64,000 nt of DNA from Cupriavidus taiwanensis (GTDB lineage: Bacteria > Pseudomonadota > Gammaproteobacteria > Burkholderiales > Burkholderiaceae), in assembly GCF_900250115.1 (NCBI RefSeq), contig NZ_LT984803.1, forward strand, positions 2,197,583 to 2,261,582, read 5' to 3'. The notes beneath the pieces are model-generated. The model did not search any database, had not been told where the DNA came from, and saw only the letters and a program-made list of their open reading frames with translations. The position numbers and the translations under genes are program-made. Within the stretch, counting starts at the first letter, position 1; every line of letters begins with the position of its first letter. Below are positions 36,374 through 45,849 of this stretch, piece by piece.

Positions 36374-37606
36374 TCAGGCCGGTTGGGGATCCGCGCCGCG
36401 GCTGCGGCGCGCCGTGTACAGGTCGAGCATGTGGAACAGCACGGGATTGAGCATGATCGACAGCAGCGCGCCGGCCAGGATCAGTGCCTGGCCGCGCTCG
36501 GGCAGGATCTTCAGATAGACGCCCAGGCTGGCGAGGATGAACGAGAACTCGCCGATCTGCGCCAGGCTGACGGCAATGGTCATGCCGGTCTGCCCCGAAT
36601 GCCCGAAGGCGCGCACGATGCCCAGCGCCGCCAGCGACTTGCCGACCACGATGATAAACACCGTGGCCAGCACGCCCCAGGGGTCGTTCACCAGCACCAT
36701 CGGGTCGAACAGCATGCCCACGGAGACGAAGAACAGCACGGCAAAGGCGTCGCGCAGCGGCAGCGATTCCTCGGCCGCGCGATGGCTGAATTCGGATTCG
36801 GCCAGCACCATGCCCGCGAAGAATGCGCCCAGCGCGAACGACACGCCGAACAGCGCATAGGCGCCATAGGCCACGCCCAGCGCCGTTGCCAGAACGCCCA
36901 GCCGGAACATCTCGCGGTTGCCGGTCCAGACGATGCGCTCGAGCATCCACGGGATAAAGCGGCGACCGATCACCAGCATCACCGCAACGAACGCCGCGAC
37001 CTTGCCCAGCGTGGCGAAAATCGCCAGCACCACCTCGCCCGTGCCCGGGCCGGCATCGCCGGCAGCCGCGCCCGTGCCGGCGAGCAGGCCCGCCAGCGCC
37101 GGCAGCAGCACCAGCGCCAACACCATCGCCAGGTCTTCGACGATGAGCCAGCCGACGGCGATGCGTCCCTGCGGCGATTCCACCAGGTTGCGCTCCTGCA
37201 AGGCCTTGAGCAGCACCACGGTGCTGGCCACCGACAGCGCCAGCCCGTACACCAGTCCCTGCCCCCACGACCAGCCGAAGCCCCACGCCACCAGCATGCC
37301 CATCAGCGTGGCGATGCCGATCTGCACCACCGCGCCCGGAATGGCGATGCGCTTGACCGCCATCAGGTCCTTGATCGAGAAATGCAGGCCCACGCCGAAC
37401 ATCAGCAGGATCACGCCCAACTCGGCCAGTTCGGGCGCCAGCGCCTGGTCGGCGGTGTAGCCGGGGGTATGCGGCCCCACCACGATGCCCGCGCAGAGGT
37501 AGCCGATCAACGGCGGCAGGCGCAGCCGGCTGGCGACCGCGCCAAGGATAAAGGCCAGGACGATACCGCCGACGATGGTGCTGATAAGCGGGGTGGCGTG
37601 ATGCAT
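36374..37606 (-). CDS. Kef-type cation:proton antiporter without C-terminal RCK domain
   Basis: A 410-residue inner-membrane protein of the CPA2 family. Motifs are PPLIGYLCAGIVVGPHTPGY (about 30-49), LLMFGVGLHFSIKDL and SLAQIGEFSFILASLG. It stops after the last membrane helix; the RCK/TrkA-N nucleotide-binding domain of YbaL and KefB/C (which makes those proteins longer) is missing. It may be a naturally short K+/H+ or Na+/H+ antiporter. It is monocistronic, its stop only 10 bases from the end of the LysR gene. Confidence 0.85.
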   Translation of the reverse strand: MHHATPLISTIVGGIVLAFILGAVASRLRLPPLIGYLCAGIVVGPHTPGYTADQALAPELAELGVILLMFGVGLHFSIKDLMAVKRIAIPGAVVQIGIATLMGMLVAWGFGWSWGQGLVYGLALSVASTVVLLKALQERNLVESPQGRIAVGWLIVEDLAMVLALVLLPALAGLLAGTGAAAGDAGPGTGEVVLAIFATLGKVAAFVAVMLVIGRRFIPWMLERIVWTGNREMFRLGVLATALGVAYGAYALFGVSFALGAFFAGMVLAESEFSHRAAEESLPLRDAFAVLFFVSVGMLFDPMVLVNDPWGVLATVFIIVVGKSLAALGIVRAFGHSGQTGMTIAVSLAQIGEFSFILASLGVYLKILPERGQALILAGALLSIMLNPVLFHMLDLYTARRSRGADPQPA

Positions 37607-37956
37607 GCGTGCGGGATTCCTCGTGTCAGGGGCTGAACGGCTAACCCGCTCCCTTGCCCTGGCAAGTGGCACAGCGCATCCCGCGCGCACCAGCGGTCAG
37701 CGCGGGACAGTCGCCGCAACCATCGGCAGCAGCATCGGAACGGGGAAGAAACGGGAAATGCCGCAGCGGCCCCGGACACGCTGGCGGCGCGTCACGGATC
37801 GGGGATGGCGATTGACATGCTGCCCCGCGAGCCAAGCCGCGGAGCCCCCCGAAAAGCGTACGACAGGAGTAATGTAACATGCCCGCCACGTCCGGGCGGT
37901 TGCAAGCGGTCCGGGAAAACAAAAACGGCGCCAAAAGGCGCCGTTCTGCTTGCAAC
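37607..37956. other. Intergenic region before tRNA-Cys, no gene seen
   Basis: These 350 bases hold the promoter of the Kef-type gene and a terminator (37922-37945) behind tRNA-Cys. A 90-codon frame on the plus strand at 37605-37877 has no ribosome site or recognisable domain and is not called. Confidence 0.45.
37922..37945 (-). terminator. Rho-independent terminator after tRNA-Cys
   Basis: On the minus strand AACGGCGCC-TTTT-GGCGCCGTT is followed by a T run, just downstream of tRNA-Cys. Confidence 0.85.
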
Positions 37957-38030
37957 TGGAGGCGGAGGTCGGAATCGAACCGGCGTACACGGCTTTGCAG
38001 GCCGCTGCATAACCACTCTGCCACCCCGCC
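37957..38030 (-). tRNA. tRNA-Cys (GCA)
   Basis: A standard cloverleaf of 74 bases. Acceptor GGCGGGG pairs with CCTCCGCC, the anticodon loop CTGCAAA gives GCA, and U then CCA is encoded at the 3' end. Confidence 0.97.
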
Positions 38031-38121
38031 AGGTGACGTGCTGCTGGATTGTATCCGCAATCAGCCGAGGCTGCCGCAGCGCTTCGACGCGGCATGCCGC
38101 TGTGCGGCGATTCAACCCAAA

Positions 38122-38145
38122 CAAAAAGGGAAGCGTTGCTTCCCT
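38122..38145 (-). terminator. Rho-independent terminator after tRNA-Gly
   Basis: On the minus strand AGGGAAGC-AAC-GCTTCCCT is followed by TTTTT, directly downstream of the first tRNA-Gly copy. Confidence 0.85.
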
Positions 38146-38153
38146 CTGGGGAT

Positions 38154-38229
38154 TGGAGCGGGAGACGAGTCTCGAACTCGCGACCTCAACCTTGGCAAGG
38201 TTGCGCTCTACCAACTGAGCTACTCCCGC
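38154..38229 (-). tRNA. tRNA-Gly (GCC), copy 1
   Basis: A cloverleaf of 76 bases with acceptor GCGGGAG/CTCCCGC, anticodon loop TTGCCAA giving GCC, and encoded CCA. It is identical to the copy at 38290-38365. Confidence 0.97.
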
Positions 38230-38289
38230 ATACAACTTTGACTGCCAGCCCCGCATCGCGATGACCGCGACGCCGGACCTGATTTGACC

Positions 38290-38365
38290 TGGAGCGGGAG
38301 ACGAGTCTCGAACTCGCGACCTCAACCTTGGCAAGGTTGCGCTCTACCAACTGAGCTACTCCCGC
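38290..38365 (-). tRNA. tRNA-Gly (GCC), copy 2
   Basis: It has the same sequence as copy 1, 60 bases upstream in the direction of transcription. The two probably share a promoter and make a tandem tRNA operon with the tRNA-Cys gene. Confidence 0.97.
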
Positions 38366-38536
38366 AGGGCACTACTGAAATCCGATGAAGGTGTTTTATG
38401 CTGCAACACGCCGATATCTCACAACATCTTGCGCCAAACCCACCTTATCTCGCTGCTTTCGTTTGCGTCGTCAGCAACGAGAATGAGATTATGCAAAGAA
38501 CCGCCCTCCCCGTCAACCACTTTTTCGAATTTCTTT

Positions 38537-39136
38537 TCATTTCGGCGCGCCTGCGCGCGCCACCACGTTGCTGCGTTCGCGGATCTGCGGCCACGCCAGC
38601 TTCATGTAGTAGATCATCGACCACAGCGTCAGCACCGCCGCCACGTAGATCATCCAGGTGCCGAGCCGGTGGGCATCGAAGCCGAACAGGCGGTCGCCGA
38701 ACAGCAGCAGCGGAATCGCAACCATCTGCACGGTGGTCTTGAGCTTGCCGAGGAAATTCACCGCGACACTCTTGGAGGCGCCGATCTGCGCCATCCACTC
38801 GCGCAGCGCCGAAATCGTGATTTCGCGCCCGATGATGACCAGCGCGATCAGGTCGGTGACCCGGTCCAGCGCCAGCAGCGACAGCAGTGCCGCGGTCACC
38901 ATCAGCTTGTCGGCGACCGGGTCCAGGAACGCGCCGAACGACGAAGTCTGGTTCCACCGCCGCGCGAGGAAGCCGTCCAGCCAGTCGGTCACCGCGGCGA
39001 TGATGAAGAACGCCGCCGCAGTCAGGTTCTTGGTGTGCATCGGCAGCCAAGCGTCGGGCAGGTAGAAGACGCCTACCACCAGTGGAATCATGGCGACGCG
39101 AAGCCAGGTCAGCAGGATCGGGATATTGAAGGGCAT
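38537..39136 (-). CDS. pgsA: CDP-diacylglycerol--glycerol-3-phosphate 3-phosphatidyltransferase
   Basis: Makes phosphatidylglycerol phosphate from CDP-diacylglycerol and glycerol-3-phosphate in the inner membrane. At 199 residues it has the usual length and four to five helices. The CDP-alcohol phosphatidyltransferase motif D-G-x2-A-R-x8-G-x3-D-x3-D is seen as LDGFLARRWNQTSS then FGAFLDPVADK. The start MPFNIPILL is chosen over longer frames. Its place downstream of uvrC is common in bacteria. Confidence 0.95.
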   Translation of the reverse strand: MPFNIPILLTWLRVAMIPLVVGVFYLPDAWLPMHTKNLTAAAFFIIAAVTDWLDGFLARRWNQTSSFGAFLDPVADKLMVTAALLSLLALDRVTDLIALVIIGREITISALREWMAQIGASKSVAVNFLGKLKTTVQMVAIPLLLFGDRLFGFDAHRLGTWMIYVAAVLTLWSMIYYMKLAWPQIRERSNVVARAGAPK

Positions 39137-39261
39137 GGAACTCGGACGGCGGGGGACGGTAACCAATCCTGCGATTGTCGCCGATTTCGGGGCCAATCGA
39201 GCATTTCCGGCGACCAGCGTGCCGGCCGCCGCCGGCCGCCGCCGGTCGCGGCGGACGCGGG

Positions 39262-41427
39262 TCAGTGCAACTGCCGGTAGATTTCCTCGGCAAGCCCGCG
39301 CGAAATGCCCTCGACGCTCGCCAGTTCGTCGATGCTCGCGGCCATCACGCCGCGCAGGCCGCCGAAGCGGGTCAACAGCTTCTGGCGCCGGCGCGCGCCG
39401 ATGCCCTCGATCTCTTCCAGCCGCGAGGTGTTGCGTGTCTTGGCGCGGCGCGCGCGCATGCCGGTGATGGCGAAGCGGTGCGCCTCGTCACGGATCTGCG
39501 CCACCAGCATCAGCGCGGCACTGCCCTGGCCCAGTTCCAGCGCCGGGCGGCCATCGGCGAACACCAGCGTTTCCAGGCCGACCTTCCGGCCCTCCCCCTT
39601 GGCGACGCCGACCAGCAGGCCGATATCCAGCCCCAGCTCCTCGAACACCTGCCGCGCCACCTCGACCTGGCCCTTGCCGCCATCGATCAGCACGATCTGC
39701 GGCACCAGGGCCGCGGCCTCGCTGCCTTCGATGCCGCCGTCTTCCTGGATCTGCTCGACCAGCTTCTGGTAGCGCCGCGTCAGCACCTGCCGCATCGCCG
39801 CATAGTCATCACCCGGGATGATGTCCTGGATGTTATAGCGGCGGTATTCGCTGTTCTGCATGTCGTGGTGGTGGTACACCACGCACGACGCCTGCGTGGC
39901 CTCGCCGGCGGTATGGCTGATGTCGAAGCACTCGACACGCAGCAGCGCCAGGTCTTCCAGGTCCAGCCCGATGGTTTCCGCCAGCGCGCGCGTGCGCGCT
40001 TCCTGGCTGCCCTGCTCGGCCAGGCGGCGCGACAGCGCCAGCGCCGCGCCCTGCTGCGCCATCTCCAGCCAGATCTTGCGCTGGCCCTGCGGCTGGCGCA
40101 CCAGCGTGACCTTGCGTCCGGCATGCAGCGCCAGCGCCTCGAGCACCGCGCCATCGTCCGGCACATGGCTGACCACGACGATGGGCGGCGCCGGCTGCTC
40201 CAGGTAGTGCTGCACCATGAACGCCGACAGCACGCGCGTGGCGATGCGGTCGACGGTCAGCGGCAGCGCCGCGTCCGCGCCGGCGGCCCCGTCGCTGCCA
40301 TCCTCGGCACGCTCGTCGGCGTCCTCGACGATCATCGCCGCCTCGTCCGCATGCGCCGGGAAGTAGGCCTTGTCGCCCAGGTGGCGCCCGCCGCGCACCA
40401 TCGCCAGGTTGACGCAGGCGCGGCCACCTTCGACCGCCACGGCCAGCACGTCGATGTCGCGCGCCTGGCCGCCCACCTCTTCCACCGCCTGGCGCTTGAG
40501 CACGGTCGACAGCGCCGCGATCTGGTCGCGCACCGCCGCTGCCTGCTCGAATTCAAGGCGCTCGGCGTGCTGCTCCATCTTGCCCTGGAGGCCTTCCAGC
40601 ACCTCGCTCTGGCGGCCTTGCAGGAAGCGCGCCGCGTTGGCGACATCGCGCGCGTAATCGTCTTCGCTGATGGCGTTGACGCAAGGCCCGGTGCAGCGGT
40701 GGATCTGGTGCAGCAGGCACGGTCGCGTGCGGTTGTTGAAGACAGTGTCCTCACAGGTGCGCAGCTGGAACACCTTCTGCAGGATCTGCATGCTCTCGCG
40801 CACCGCGTAGGCGCTCGGGAACGGGCCGAAGTACTGGTGCTTGCGGTCGGTGGCACCGCGGTAGTACGCCATGCGCGGAAAGCGGTGCCCGGTCAGCTTC
40901 AGGAACGGGTACGACTTGTCGTCGCGGAACAGGATGTTGTAGCGCGGCGCCAGCGCCTTGATCAGGTTGTTCTCGAGCAGCAGCGCCTCGGCCTCGGTGC
41001 GCACCACCGTGGTCTCGATGCGCGCGATGCGCGACACCATCATCGCAATGCGCGGCGACAGCTGGGTCTTGTTGAAGTAGCTCGCCACCCGCTTCTTCAG
41101 GTCGCGCGCCTTGCCCACGTACAGCACGTTGCCGTTCGCGTCGAAATAGCGGTAGACGCCCGGCAGGCCGGGCAGGCGCGAGATGACCGGGCGGGCATCG
41201 AAGGGCTCGGCCGGAGCCTCGGCTGGAGTGCCGGCCGGCGCTTCAGCCGGCGCTTCAGCCGGCGCTTCAGCCGGCGTTTCGGCTGGCGCTTCAGCCGGCG
41301 TTTCGGCTGGCGTTTCAGCTGGCGTTGCAGCTGCCATTTCGGCTGGCGCAGCGGAAGGCATCTCGGCGTGCGTCGCGGCCGGTACCTCGCCGGCGGGCTT
41401 CTTGGAATCGGGTTGCTGGTCTGACAT
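39262..41427 (-). CDS. uvrC: Excinuclease ABC subunit C
   Basis: Nuclease subunit of nucleotide excision repair that cuts on both sides of a lesion bound by UvrAB. It has 721 residues, about 110 more than usual. The extra is mostly an N-terminal Ala/Pro/Glu-rich stretch to about residue 76. Then come the GIY-YIG domain ([20 protein letters not shown]), a UVR motif ([16 protein letters not shown]), the RNase H-like C-nuclease core ([16 protein letters not shown]) and helix-hairpin-helix repeats at the end ([18 protein letters not shown]). All core domains look intact; pgsA follows on the same strand. Confidence 0.96.
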   Translation of the reverse strand: MSDQQPDSKKPAGEVPAATHAEMPSAAPAEMAAATPAETPAETPAEAPAETPAEAPAEAPAEAPAGTPAEAPAEPFDARPVISRLPGLPGVYRYFDANGNVLYVGKARDLKKRVASYFNKTQLSPRIAMMVSRIARIETTVVRTEAEALLLENNLIKALAPRYNILFRDDKSYPFLKLTGHRFPRMAYYRGATDRKHQYFGPFPSAYAVRESMQILQKVFQLRTCEDTVFNNRTRPCLLHQIHRCTGPCVNAISEDDYARDVANAARFLQGRQSEVLEGLQGKMEQHAERLEFEQAAAVRDQIAALSTVLKRQAVEEVGGQARDIDVLAVAVEGGRACVNLAMVRGGRHLGDKAYFPAHADEAAMIVEDADERAEDGSDGAAGADAALPLTVDRIATRVLSAFMVQHYLEQPAPPIVVVSHVPDDGAVLEALALHAGRKVTLVRQPQGQRKIWLEMAQQGAALALSRRLAEQGSQEARTRALAETIGLDLEDLALLRVECFDISHTAGEATQASCVVYHHHDMQNSEYRRYNIQDIIPGDDYAAMRQVLTRRYQKLVEQIQEDGGIEGSEAAALVPQIVLIDGGKGQVEVARQVFEELGLDIGLLVGVAKGEGRKVGLETLVFADGRPALELGQGSAALMLVAQIRDEAHRFAITGMRARRAKTRNTSRLEEIEGIGARRRQKLLTRFGGLRGVMAASIDELASVEGISRGLAEEIYRQLH
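41217..41345 (-). repeat. 12-base tandem repeat inside uvrC 5' end
   Basis: Repeats of the unit gccggcgcttca encode Ala-Glu-Ala-Pro and Ala-Glu-Thr-Pro units at about residues 28-70 of UvrC. They are degenerate but in frame. Length of the array probably differs between strains. Confidence 0.7.
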
Positions 41428-41532
41428 TTGGGGACGGTGACCGCGGCGGGCCGAGTGCGCGTCAGCGTCGCGCGGCCTCTAAAATCGCAAGTTTAGAGCA
41501 ATTCAACCGGGCGCCCCGCCAACACATCTCTC

Positions 41533-42696
41533 ATGCCTATCCGTTCCTGGGACATCTTCTGCACCGTGATCGACAACTTCGGCGACATCGGCGTCTGCTG
41601 GCGGCTGGCGCGCCAGCTGGCGCAGGAGCACGGACACGCGGTGCGGCTGTGGGTCGATGACCTGGCCAGCTTCGCCCGGCTGGCGCCGGAGCTGGACAGC
41701 GCGGCCGCGGTCCAGCACCTCGCCGGCGTGGAAATCCGCCCGTGGCATCCGTCTGCCGCGGCCGGCGAAGCCGACGGCACCGCCGGCGCCATGCCGCACG
41801 ATGCCGTCATCGAAGCCTTCGCCTGCCACCTGCCGCCGGCGTTCCTCGACCGCATGGCGGCGCGCGCGCCCAAACCCGCGTGGATCAACCTGGAGTACCT
41901 GAGCGCCGAAGCGTGGGTGCGCGAGCATCATGCGATGCCGTCGCCCCACCCGCGCCTGCCGCTGGTCAAGCACTTCTTCTTTCCCGGCTTCGAGCCTGGC
42001 ACGGGCGGCCTGCTGCGCGAGTCGATGCTGGGCGCGCAGCGCGCCTCCTTCCTCGACGGCGCGGCGGCGCAGGCGTCACTGTGGCACCGGCTGGGCGTGA
42101 CGCCGCTGACCGACGCCCTGCGCGTGAGCCTGTTCGCCTACCGCAACCCCGCGCTGCCGGCGCTGCTGGAGCAATGGCGCGACGGCGCCGAGGCGGTCCA
42201 TTGCCTGGCGCCCGCCGGCCTGGCGGCCAGCCAGGTGGCGGAGTGGCTCGGCGCACCGCTGGAGCCGGGCCGGCCGCTCGCACGGGGCAGCCTGTGCGTG
42301 CAGGCCATTCCGTTCGTGCGCCAGGAACACTATGACGAATTGCTGTGGGCCTGCGACCTCAATTTCGTGCGCGGCGAGGATTCGTTCGTGCGCGCGCAGT
42401 GGGCGGCGCGGCCGCTGGTCTGGCACATCTACCCGCAGGACGACGAAGCTCACCGGGTCAAGCTCGATGCCTGGCTGGAACGCTTCGCGCAGAGCGGCGT
42501 GGCGCCGGAAGCGGCCGCCGCGCTGGCCGATTTCTGGCACGCCTGGAACGGCTACGGCAACGCCCCCGACTGGCCGCGCCTGCGGGCGCAGTTGCCGGCA
42601 CTTGCGGCGATGGCGCCGCGCTGGGAGCGGCGCTTGCAGCATCCCGGCGACCTCGCCGCCAACCTGGTGGCGTTTTGCGAAAATCAGGTAAAATAA
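41533..42696 (+). CDS. earP: EF-P arginine rhamnosyltransferase
   Basis: A 387-residue glycosyltransferase that adds rhamnose from dTDP-rhamnose to Arg32 of elongation factor P. The N-terminus, IFCTVIDNFGDIGVCWRLAR, and the C-terminal RGEDSFVRAQWAARPLVWHI with YPQDDEAH are typical of EarP. It is followed by efp 205 bases later on the same strand. The partner has Arg at position 32, which confirms the pairing from sequence. Confidence 0.95.
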   Translation: MPIRSWDIFCTVIDNFGDIGVCWRLARQLAQEHGHAVRLWVDDLASFARLAPELDSAAAVQHLAGVEIRPWHPSAAAGEADGTAGAMPHDAVIEAFACHLPPAFLDRMAARAPKPAWINLEYLSAEAWVREHHAMPSPHPRLPLVKHFFFPGFEPGTGGLLRESMLGAQRASFLDGAAAQASLWHRLGVTPLTDALRVSLFAYRNPALPALLEQWRDGAEAVHCLAPAGLAASQVAEWLGAPLEPGRPLARGSLCVQAIPFVRQEHYDELLWACDLNFVRGEDSFVRAQWAARPLVWHIYPQDDEAHRVKLDAWLERFAQSGVAPEAAAALADFWHAWNGYGNAPDWPRLRAQLPALAAMAPRWERRLQHPGDLAANLVAFCENQVK

Positions 42697-42901
42697 CGGG
42701 TTGATCCAAATGGCGACCGGGCCGGAGAACCAGGGTCTTGCCGGGCGTGGGCCACCACGCGATGGCAATGGCCTAAAGCAAGCTGGGCACGGGGTCGCGA
42801 GCGCGTGGATCCCGGCTCTCGCGGGCTTACCGCGGGCACGCCGGCAGCGCGCCTTCGCCATTCCAAATTCCTAGACTTTATTTTTCAGGAAATCAGTTCA
42901 G

Positions 42902-43462
42902 ATGAAAATCGCACAGGAACTCCGCGTCGGTAACGTGTTCATGATCGGCGGCGATCCGATGGTCGTGCAGAAGGCCGAGTACAACAAGTCGGGCCGCAAC
43001 GCCGCTGTGGTCAAGATGAAGTACAAGAACCTGCTGACGGAAGCACCGGGCGAGTCAGTGTTCAAGGCCGACGACAAGTTCGAAGTGGTGGTGCTCGAGC
43101 GCCGCGAATGCACCTACTCGTACTTCGCTGACCCGATGTACGTGTTCATGGACGCCGACTACAACCAGTACGAAGTCGAGAAGGACAGCATGGGTGACTC
43201 GCTGAACTACCTCGAGGACGGCATGAACGTTGAAGTCGTGTTCTACAACGACAAGGCCATCTCGGTCGAAATGCCGACCACGCTGGTCCGCGAGATCGTC
43301 TACACCGAGCCGGCCGTCAAGGGCGACACCTCGTCGGGCAAGGTGCTCAAGGGCGCCAAGATCAACACCGGCTTCGAGCTGCAGGTGCCGCTGTTCTGCA
43401 ACATCGGCGACAAGATCGAAATCGACACCCGCACCGGCGAATACCGCAGCCGCGCCAACTAA
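42902..43462 (+). CDS. efp: Elongation factor P
   Basis: Ribosome-binding factor that prevents stalling at polyproline stretches. The 186-residue length is usual, with KOW-like N-terminal and two OB-type domains. Residue 32 is Arg in the loop [12 protein letters not shown], the site modified by EarP, rather than Lys as in E. coli. The C-terminal signature [16 protein letters not shown] is normal. It has its own terminator downstream; a polyproline-rich TonB and UvrC in this window are the kind of proteins that would depend on it. Confidence 0.97.
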   Translation: MKIAQELRVGNVFMIGGDPMVVQKAEYNKSGRNAAVVKMKYKNLLTEAPGESVFKADDKFEVVVLERRECTYSYFADPMYVFMDADYNQYEVEKDSMGDSLNYLEDGMNVEVVFYNDKAISVEMPTTLVREIVYTEPAVKGDTSSGKVLKGAKINTGFELQVPLFCNIGDKIEIDTRTGEYRSRAN

Positions 43463-43499
43463 GGCGCTGGCTTGCCCCGCGGCAGCGGGGCGATCAACA

Positions 43500-43531
43500 A
43501 GAAATGGCAGCCTTGGCTGCCATTTCTGTTT
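43500..43531 (+). terminator. Rho-independent terminator after efp
   Basis: AGAAATGGCAGCC and GGCTGCCATTTCT with a TT loop, then TGTTTT on the plus strand. It could stop transcription from both sides, as nagZ converges here. Confidence 0.88.
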
Positions 43532-43548
43532 TGCAGACCCGGTGTCGT

Positions 43549-44598
43549 TCAGGCGATCAGGTCGTGTTCCTTCAGCGTGCGCAGCGCGGCGCGGTACTCG
43601 CCCTCCTGCTGCAGCTTGTTCCAGTCCTGCGGCTTGCGGCGCGCGAACAGCTTGCGGATGCGGCGCTGCGAGGCCTTGTCGATGCCCACATCGAGTTCGT
43701 CCAGCAACTGGTCGGCGCGGTCAGGATGGTTGCAGATCAGCACCATGTCGCAGCCCGCGCCAAGCGCGGCGCGCGCGGCCTCGGTGACGGTGCCGGCGAC
43801 GCTGGCGCCTTCCATGCTCAGGTCGTCGCTGAAGATCACGCCCTCGAAGCCCAGCTGCGCGCGCAGCACGTCCTGCAGCCAGTAGCGCGAGAAGCCGGCG
43901 GGGCTGGGATCGACCTTGGGGTAGATCACGTGCGCCGGCATCACCGACGACAGCGACAGGCCCAGCCATTCATACGGGCGCGCGTCCTGTCCCAGGATCT
44001 GGTCCGGCGTGCGCTCGTCGACCGGGATCGCCACGTGCGAATCCGCCTCGACGTAGCCGTGGCCGGGAAAGTGCTTGCCGCAGTTGCTCATGCCGGCCAG
44101 CAGCAGGCCGTGGTTCAGGTGGCCCGCCAGCATCGACACCACGCGCGGGTCGGGGTGGAAGGCGCGGTCGCCGATCACGGCGCTGCGGCCGTAGTCGAGG
44201 TCCAGCACCGGGGTGAAGCTCAGGTCGATATCGCAGGCGCGCAGCTCCGCCGCCAGCACGTAGCCGCAGGCGACCGCCGCCTTGGTCGCGGCCAGCACGT
44301 CGCGTTCCCACAGTTGGCCCAGGCGGTGCATCGCCGGCAGGTGGGTAAAGCCGTCGGTCTTGCAGCGCTGCACGCGCCCGCCTTCATGGTCGATGCAGAT
44401 CAGCACGTCGTCGCGCACCGCGCGGATCGCGCGCGTCAGCGCCAGGAGCTGCGCGCGCGACTCGAAATTGCGCGCGAACAGGATCACGCCGCCGGTGAGC
44501 GGATGCGCGATGCGGCGCGCGTCTTCCGCGTCGAGCTGCTTGCCGACGACATCGAGGACCACCGGGCCCGGCCGCTTGCCGGAGTTCTTCTTGGACAT
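43549..44598 (-). CDS. nagZ: Beta-N-acetylhexosaminidase
   Basis: A cytoplasmic family 3 glycosidase that removes N-acetylglucosamine from anhydromuropeptides in peptidoglycan recycling. The 349-residue length is usual. Signatures are IDHEGGRVQRCKTDGFTHLP (about 69-88), the catalytic His in KHFPGHGYVEADSHVAIP and the nucleophile Asp in GVIFSDDLSMEGA. It lies last in the long minus-strand block after acpS. Confidence 0.96.
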   Translation of the reverse strand: MSKKNSGKRPGPVVLDVVGKQLDAEDARRIAHPLTGGVILFARNFESRAQLLALTRAIRAVRDDVLICIDHEGGRVQRCKTDGFTHLPAMHRLGQLWERDVLAATKAAVACGYVLAAELRACDIDLSFTPVLDLDYGRSAVIGDRAFHPDPRVVSMLAGHLNHGLLLAGMSNCGKHFPGHGYVEADSHVAIPVDERTPDQILGQDARPYEWLGLSLSSVMPAHVIYPKVDPSPAGFSRYWLQDVLRAQLGFEGVIFSDDLSMEGASVAGTVTEAARAALGAGCDMVLICNHPDRADQLLDELDVGIDKASQRRIRKLFARRKPQDWNKLQQEGEYRAALRTLKEHDLIA

Positions 44599-44612
44599 TT
44601 AAGGGGTTGGAT

Positions 44613-45035
44613 TCACAAGGCTGTAGGTTGAGACGTTGCCGCGCCGCTGCGCTCGGCAATGGCGAAGGCGACTGCGTAATCATGTTCGTCACTGACACTG
44701 ACCCGCACGACCAGCCCGCGTTCCGCCAGCCACGCAGCCAGTTCGCCATGGCACACCGCGGTGGGCTCGCCGGACGGCAGGTTCATCAGTTCCATCGCGC
44801 GCCACGTCATCGGCCAGCGCATGCCCAGGCCGATCGCCTTGGAGAACGCCTCCTTGGCGGCGAAGCGCGTCGCCAGAAACGCCAGGCCACGCTTTTCCGA
44901 ACGCGCCTTGCGGGCATGGTACTTGGCCAGTTCGTCGGGGCCCAGCACCTTTTCGGCGAAACGGCCGTTGGTGCGCGTCATCACGCCCTGCACGCGGGCG
45001 ATCTGGATGATGTCGGTGCCGATGCCGAAAATCAC
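44613..45035 (-). CDS. acpS: Holo-[acyl-carrier-protein] synthase
   Basis: Transfers 4'-phosphopantetheine from CoA to Ser of AcpP. It has 140 residues, with the Mg-binding Asp in [13 protein letters not shown] and Glu in [15 protein letters not shown]. The gene overlaps pdxJ by four bases (ATGA), showing translational coupling. It acts on the acpP gene product encoded 13 kb away in the same orientation. Confidence 0.95.
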   Translation of the reverse strand: MIFGIGTDIIQIARVQGVMTRTNGRFAEKVLGPDELAKYHARKARSEKRGLAFLATRFAAKEAFSKAIGLGMRWPMTWRAMELMNLPSGEPTAVCHGELAAWLAERGLVVRVSVSDEHDYAVAFAIAERSGAATSQPTAL

Positions 45036-45814
45036 GCCGGGGTGCTCGCGACAGGATACTGCGTGCCCAGGCGCGCGGCCACCATGATCGCCTTCATCTC
45101 GCGCACCGCGTTCTCCCAGCCTGCGAAGACCGCGTGCGCGACGATGGCGTGGCCGATGTTCAGCTCCTTGATGCCCGGCAGCGCGGCAATCGGCTGCACG
45201 TTGGTGTAGTGCAGGCCGTGGCCGGCGTTGACCACGAGTCCGTGTCTCTGGCCGGCATCCGCACCATCAGCGATGCGGCGGAACTCGATCGCCTGCTCGT
45301 CAGGCGTATGCGCGTCGGCATAGCGGCCGGTATGCAGCTCGACCACGGGCGCGCCGCAAGCCGCGGCCGCGGCAATCTGGTCGGCGTCCGGATCGATGAA
45401 CAGCGACACGCGGATGCCCGCACCGGCCAGCTGCGCGCATGCGGCCCTGACCTGCTCGAAGCGGCCGGCCACGTCCAGCCCGCCTTCGGTGGTCACCTCT
45501 TCGCGGCGCTCCGGCACCAGGCACACGTCCTGCGGGCGGATCTCGCAGGCGATGTCGAGCATCTCCTGCGTGATCGCGCATTCCAGGTTCATGCGCGTGG
45601 CCAGTTGCGAGCGCAGCGCGCGCACGTCGGCATCGCGGATATGGCGGCGGTCTTCGCGCAGGTGCAGCGTGATCAGGTCGGCGCCGGCCTGCTCCGCCAG
45701 CAGCGCGGCGCGAATGGGATCTGGGTACACCGTGCCGCGCGCGTTGCGCAGCGTGGCCACGTGGTCGATGTTGACGCCAAGGTCGATGACGCCCGGATTT
45801 GCGTGGAAGATCAT
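45032..45814 (-). CDS. pdxJ: Pyridoxine 5'-phosphate synthase
   Basis: Last step of de novo vitamin B6 synthesis: condenses deoxyxylulose-5-phosphate and 3-amino-2-oxopropyl phosphate. The start [20 protein letters not shown] carries the N-terminal signature of PdxJ; the catalytic region [17 protein letters not shown] and [11 protein letters not shown] follow. Length is 260 residues. It lies between recO and acpS, an order found in many gamma- and beta-proteobacteria. Confidence 0.96.
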   Translation of the reverse strand: MIFHANPGVIDLGVNIDHVATLRNARGTVYPDPIRAALLAEQAGADLITLHLREDRRHIRDADVRALRSQLATRMNLECAITQEMLDIACEIRPQDVCLVPERREEVTTEGGLDVAGRFEQVRAACAQLAGAGIRVSLFIDPDADQIAAAAACGAPVVELHTGRYADAHTPDEQAIEFRRIADGADAGQRHGLVVNAGHGLHYTNVQPIAALPGIKELNIGHAIVAHAVFAGWENAVREMKAIMVAARLGTQYPVASTPA

Positions 45815-45849
45815 GCGAGCAGGTGCAGGAGTAAGTCGGTTATTGTCGG

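Noticed and set aside
37605-37877. 90-codon frame before tRNA-Cys
   Set aside because: It has no ribosome site or conserved domain and overlaps the promoter of the Kef-type gene.
38478-38500. Fur-like GAGAATGAGATTAT upstream of pgsA/tRNA-Gly
   Set aside because: Only one half resembles the consensus, and neither neighbouring gene is an iron gene.
41217-41345. CRISPR-like array in uvrC
   Set aside because: Repeats are 12 bases, adjacent and in frame with Ala-Glu-Pro codons; there are no spacers or cas genes.
39175-41424. 749-codon plus-strand frame opposite uvrC
   Set aside because: The minus frame has every UvrC domain; this is its complement shadow.
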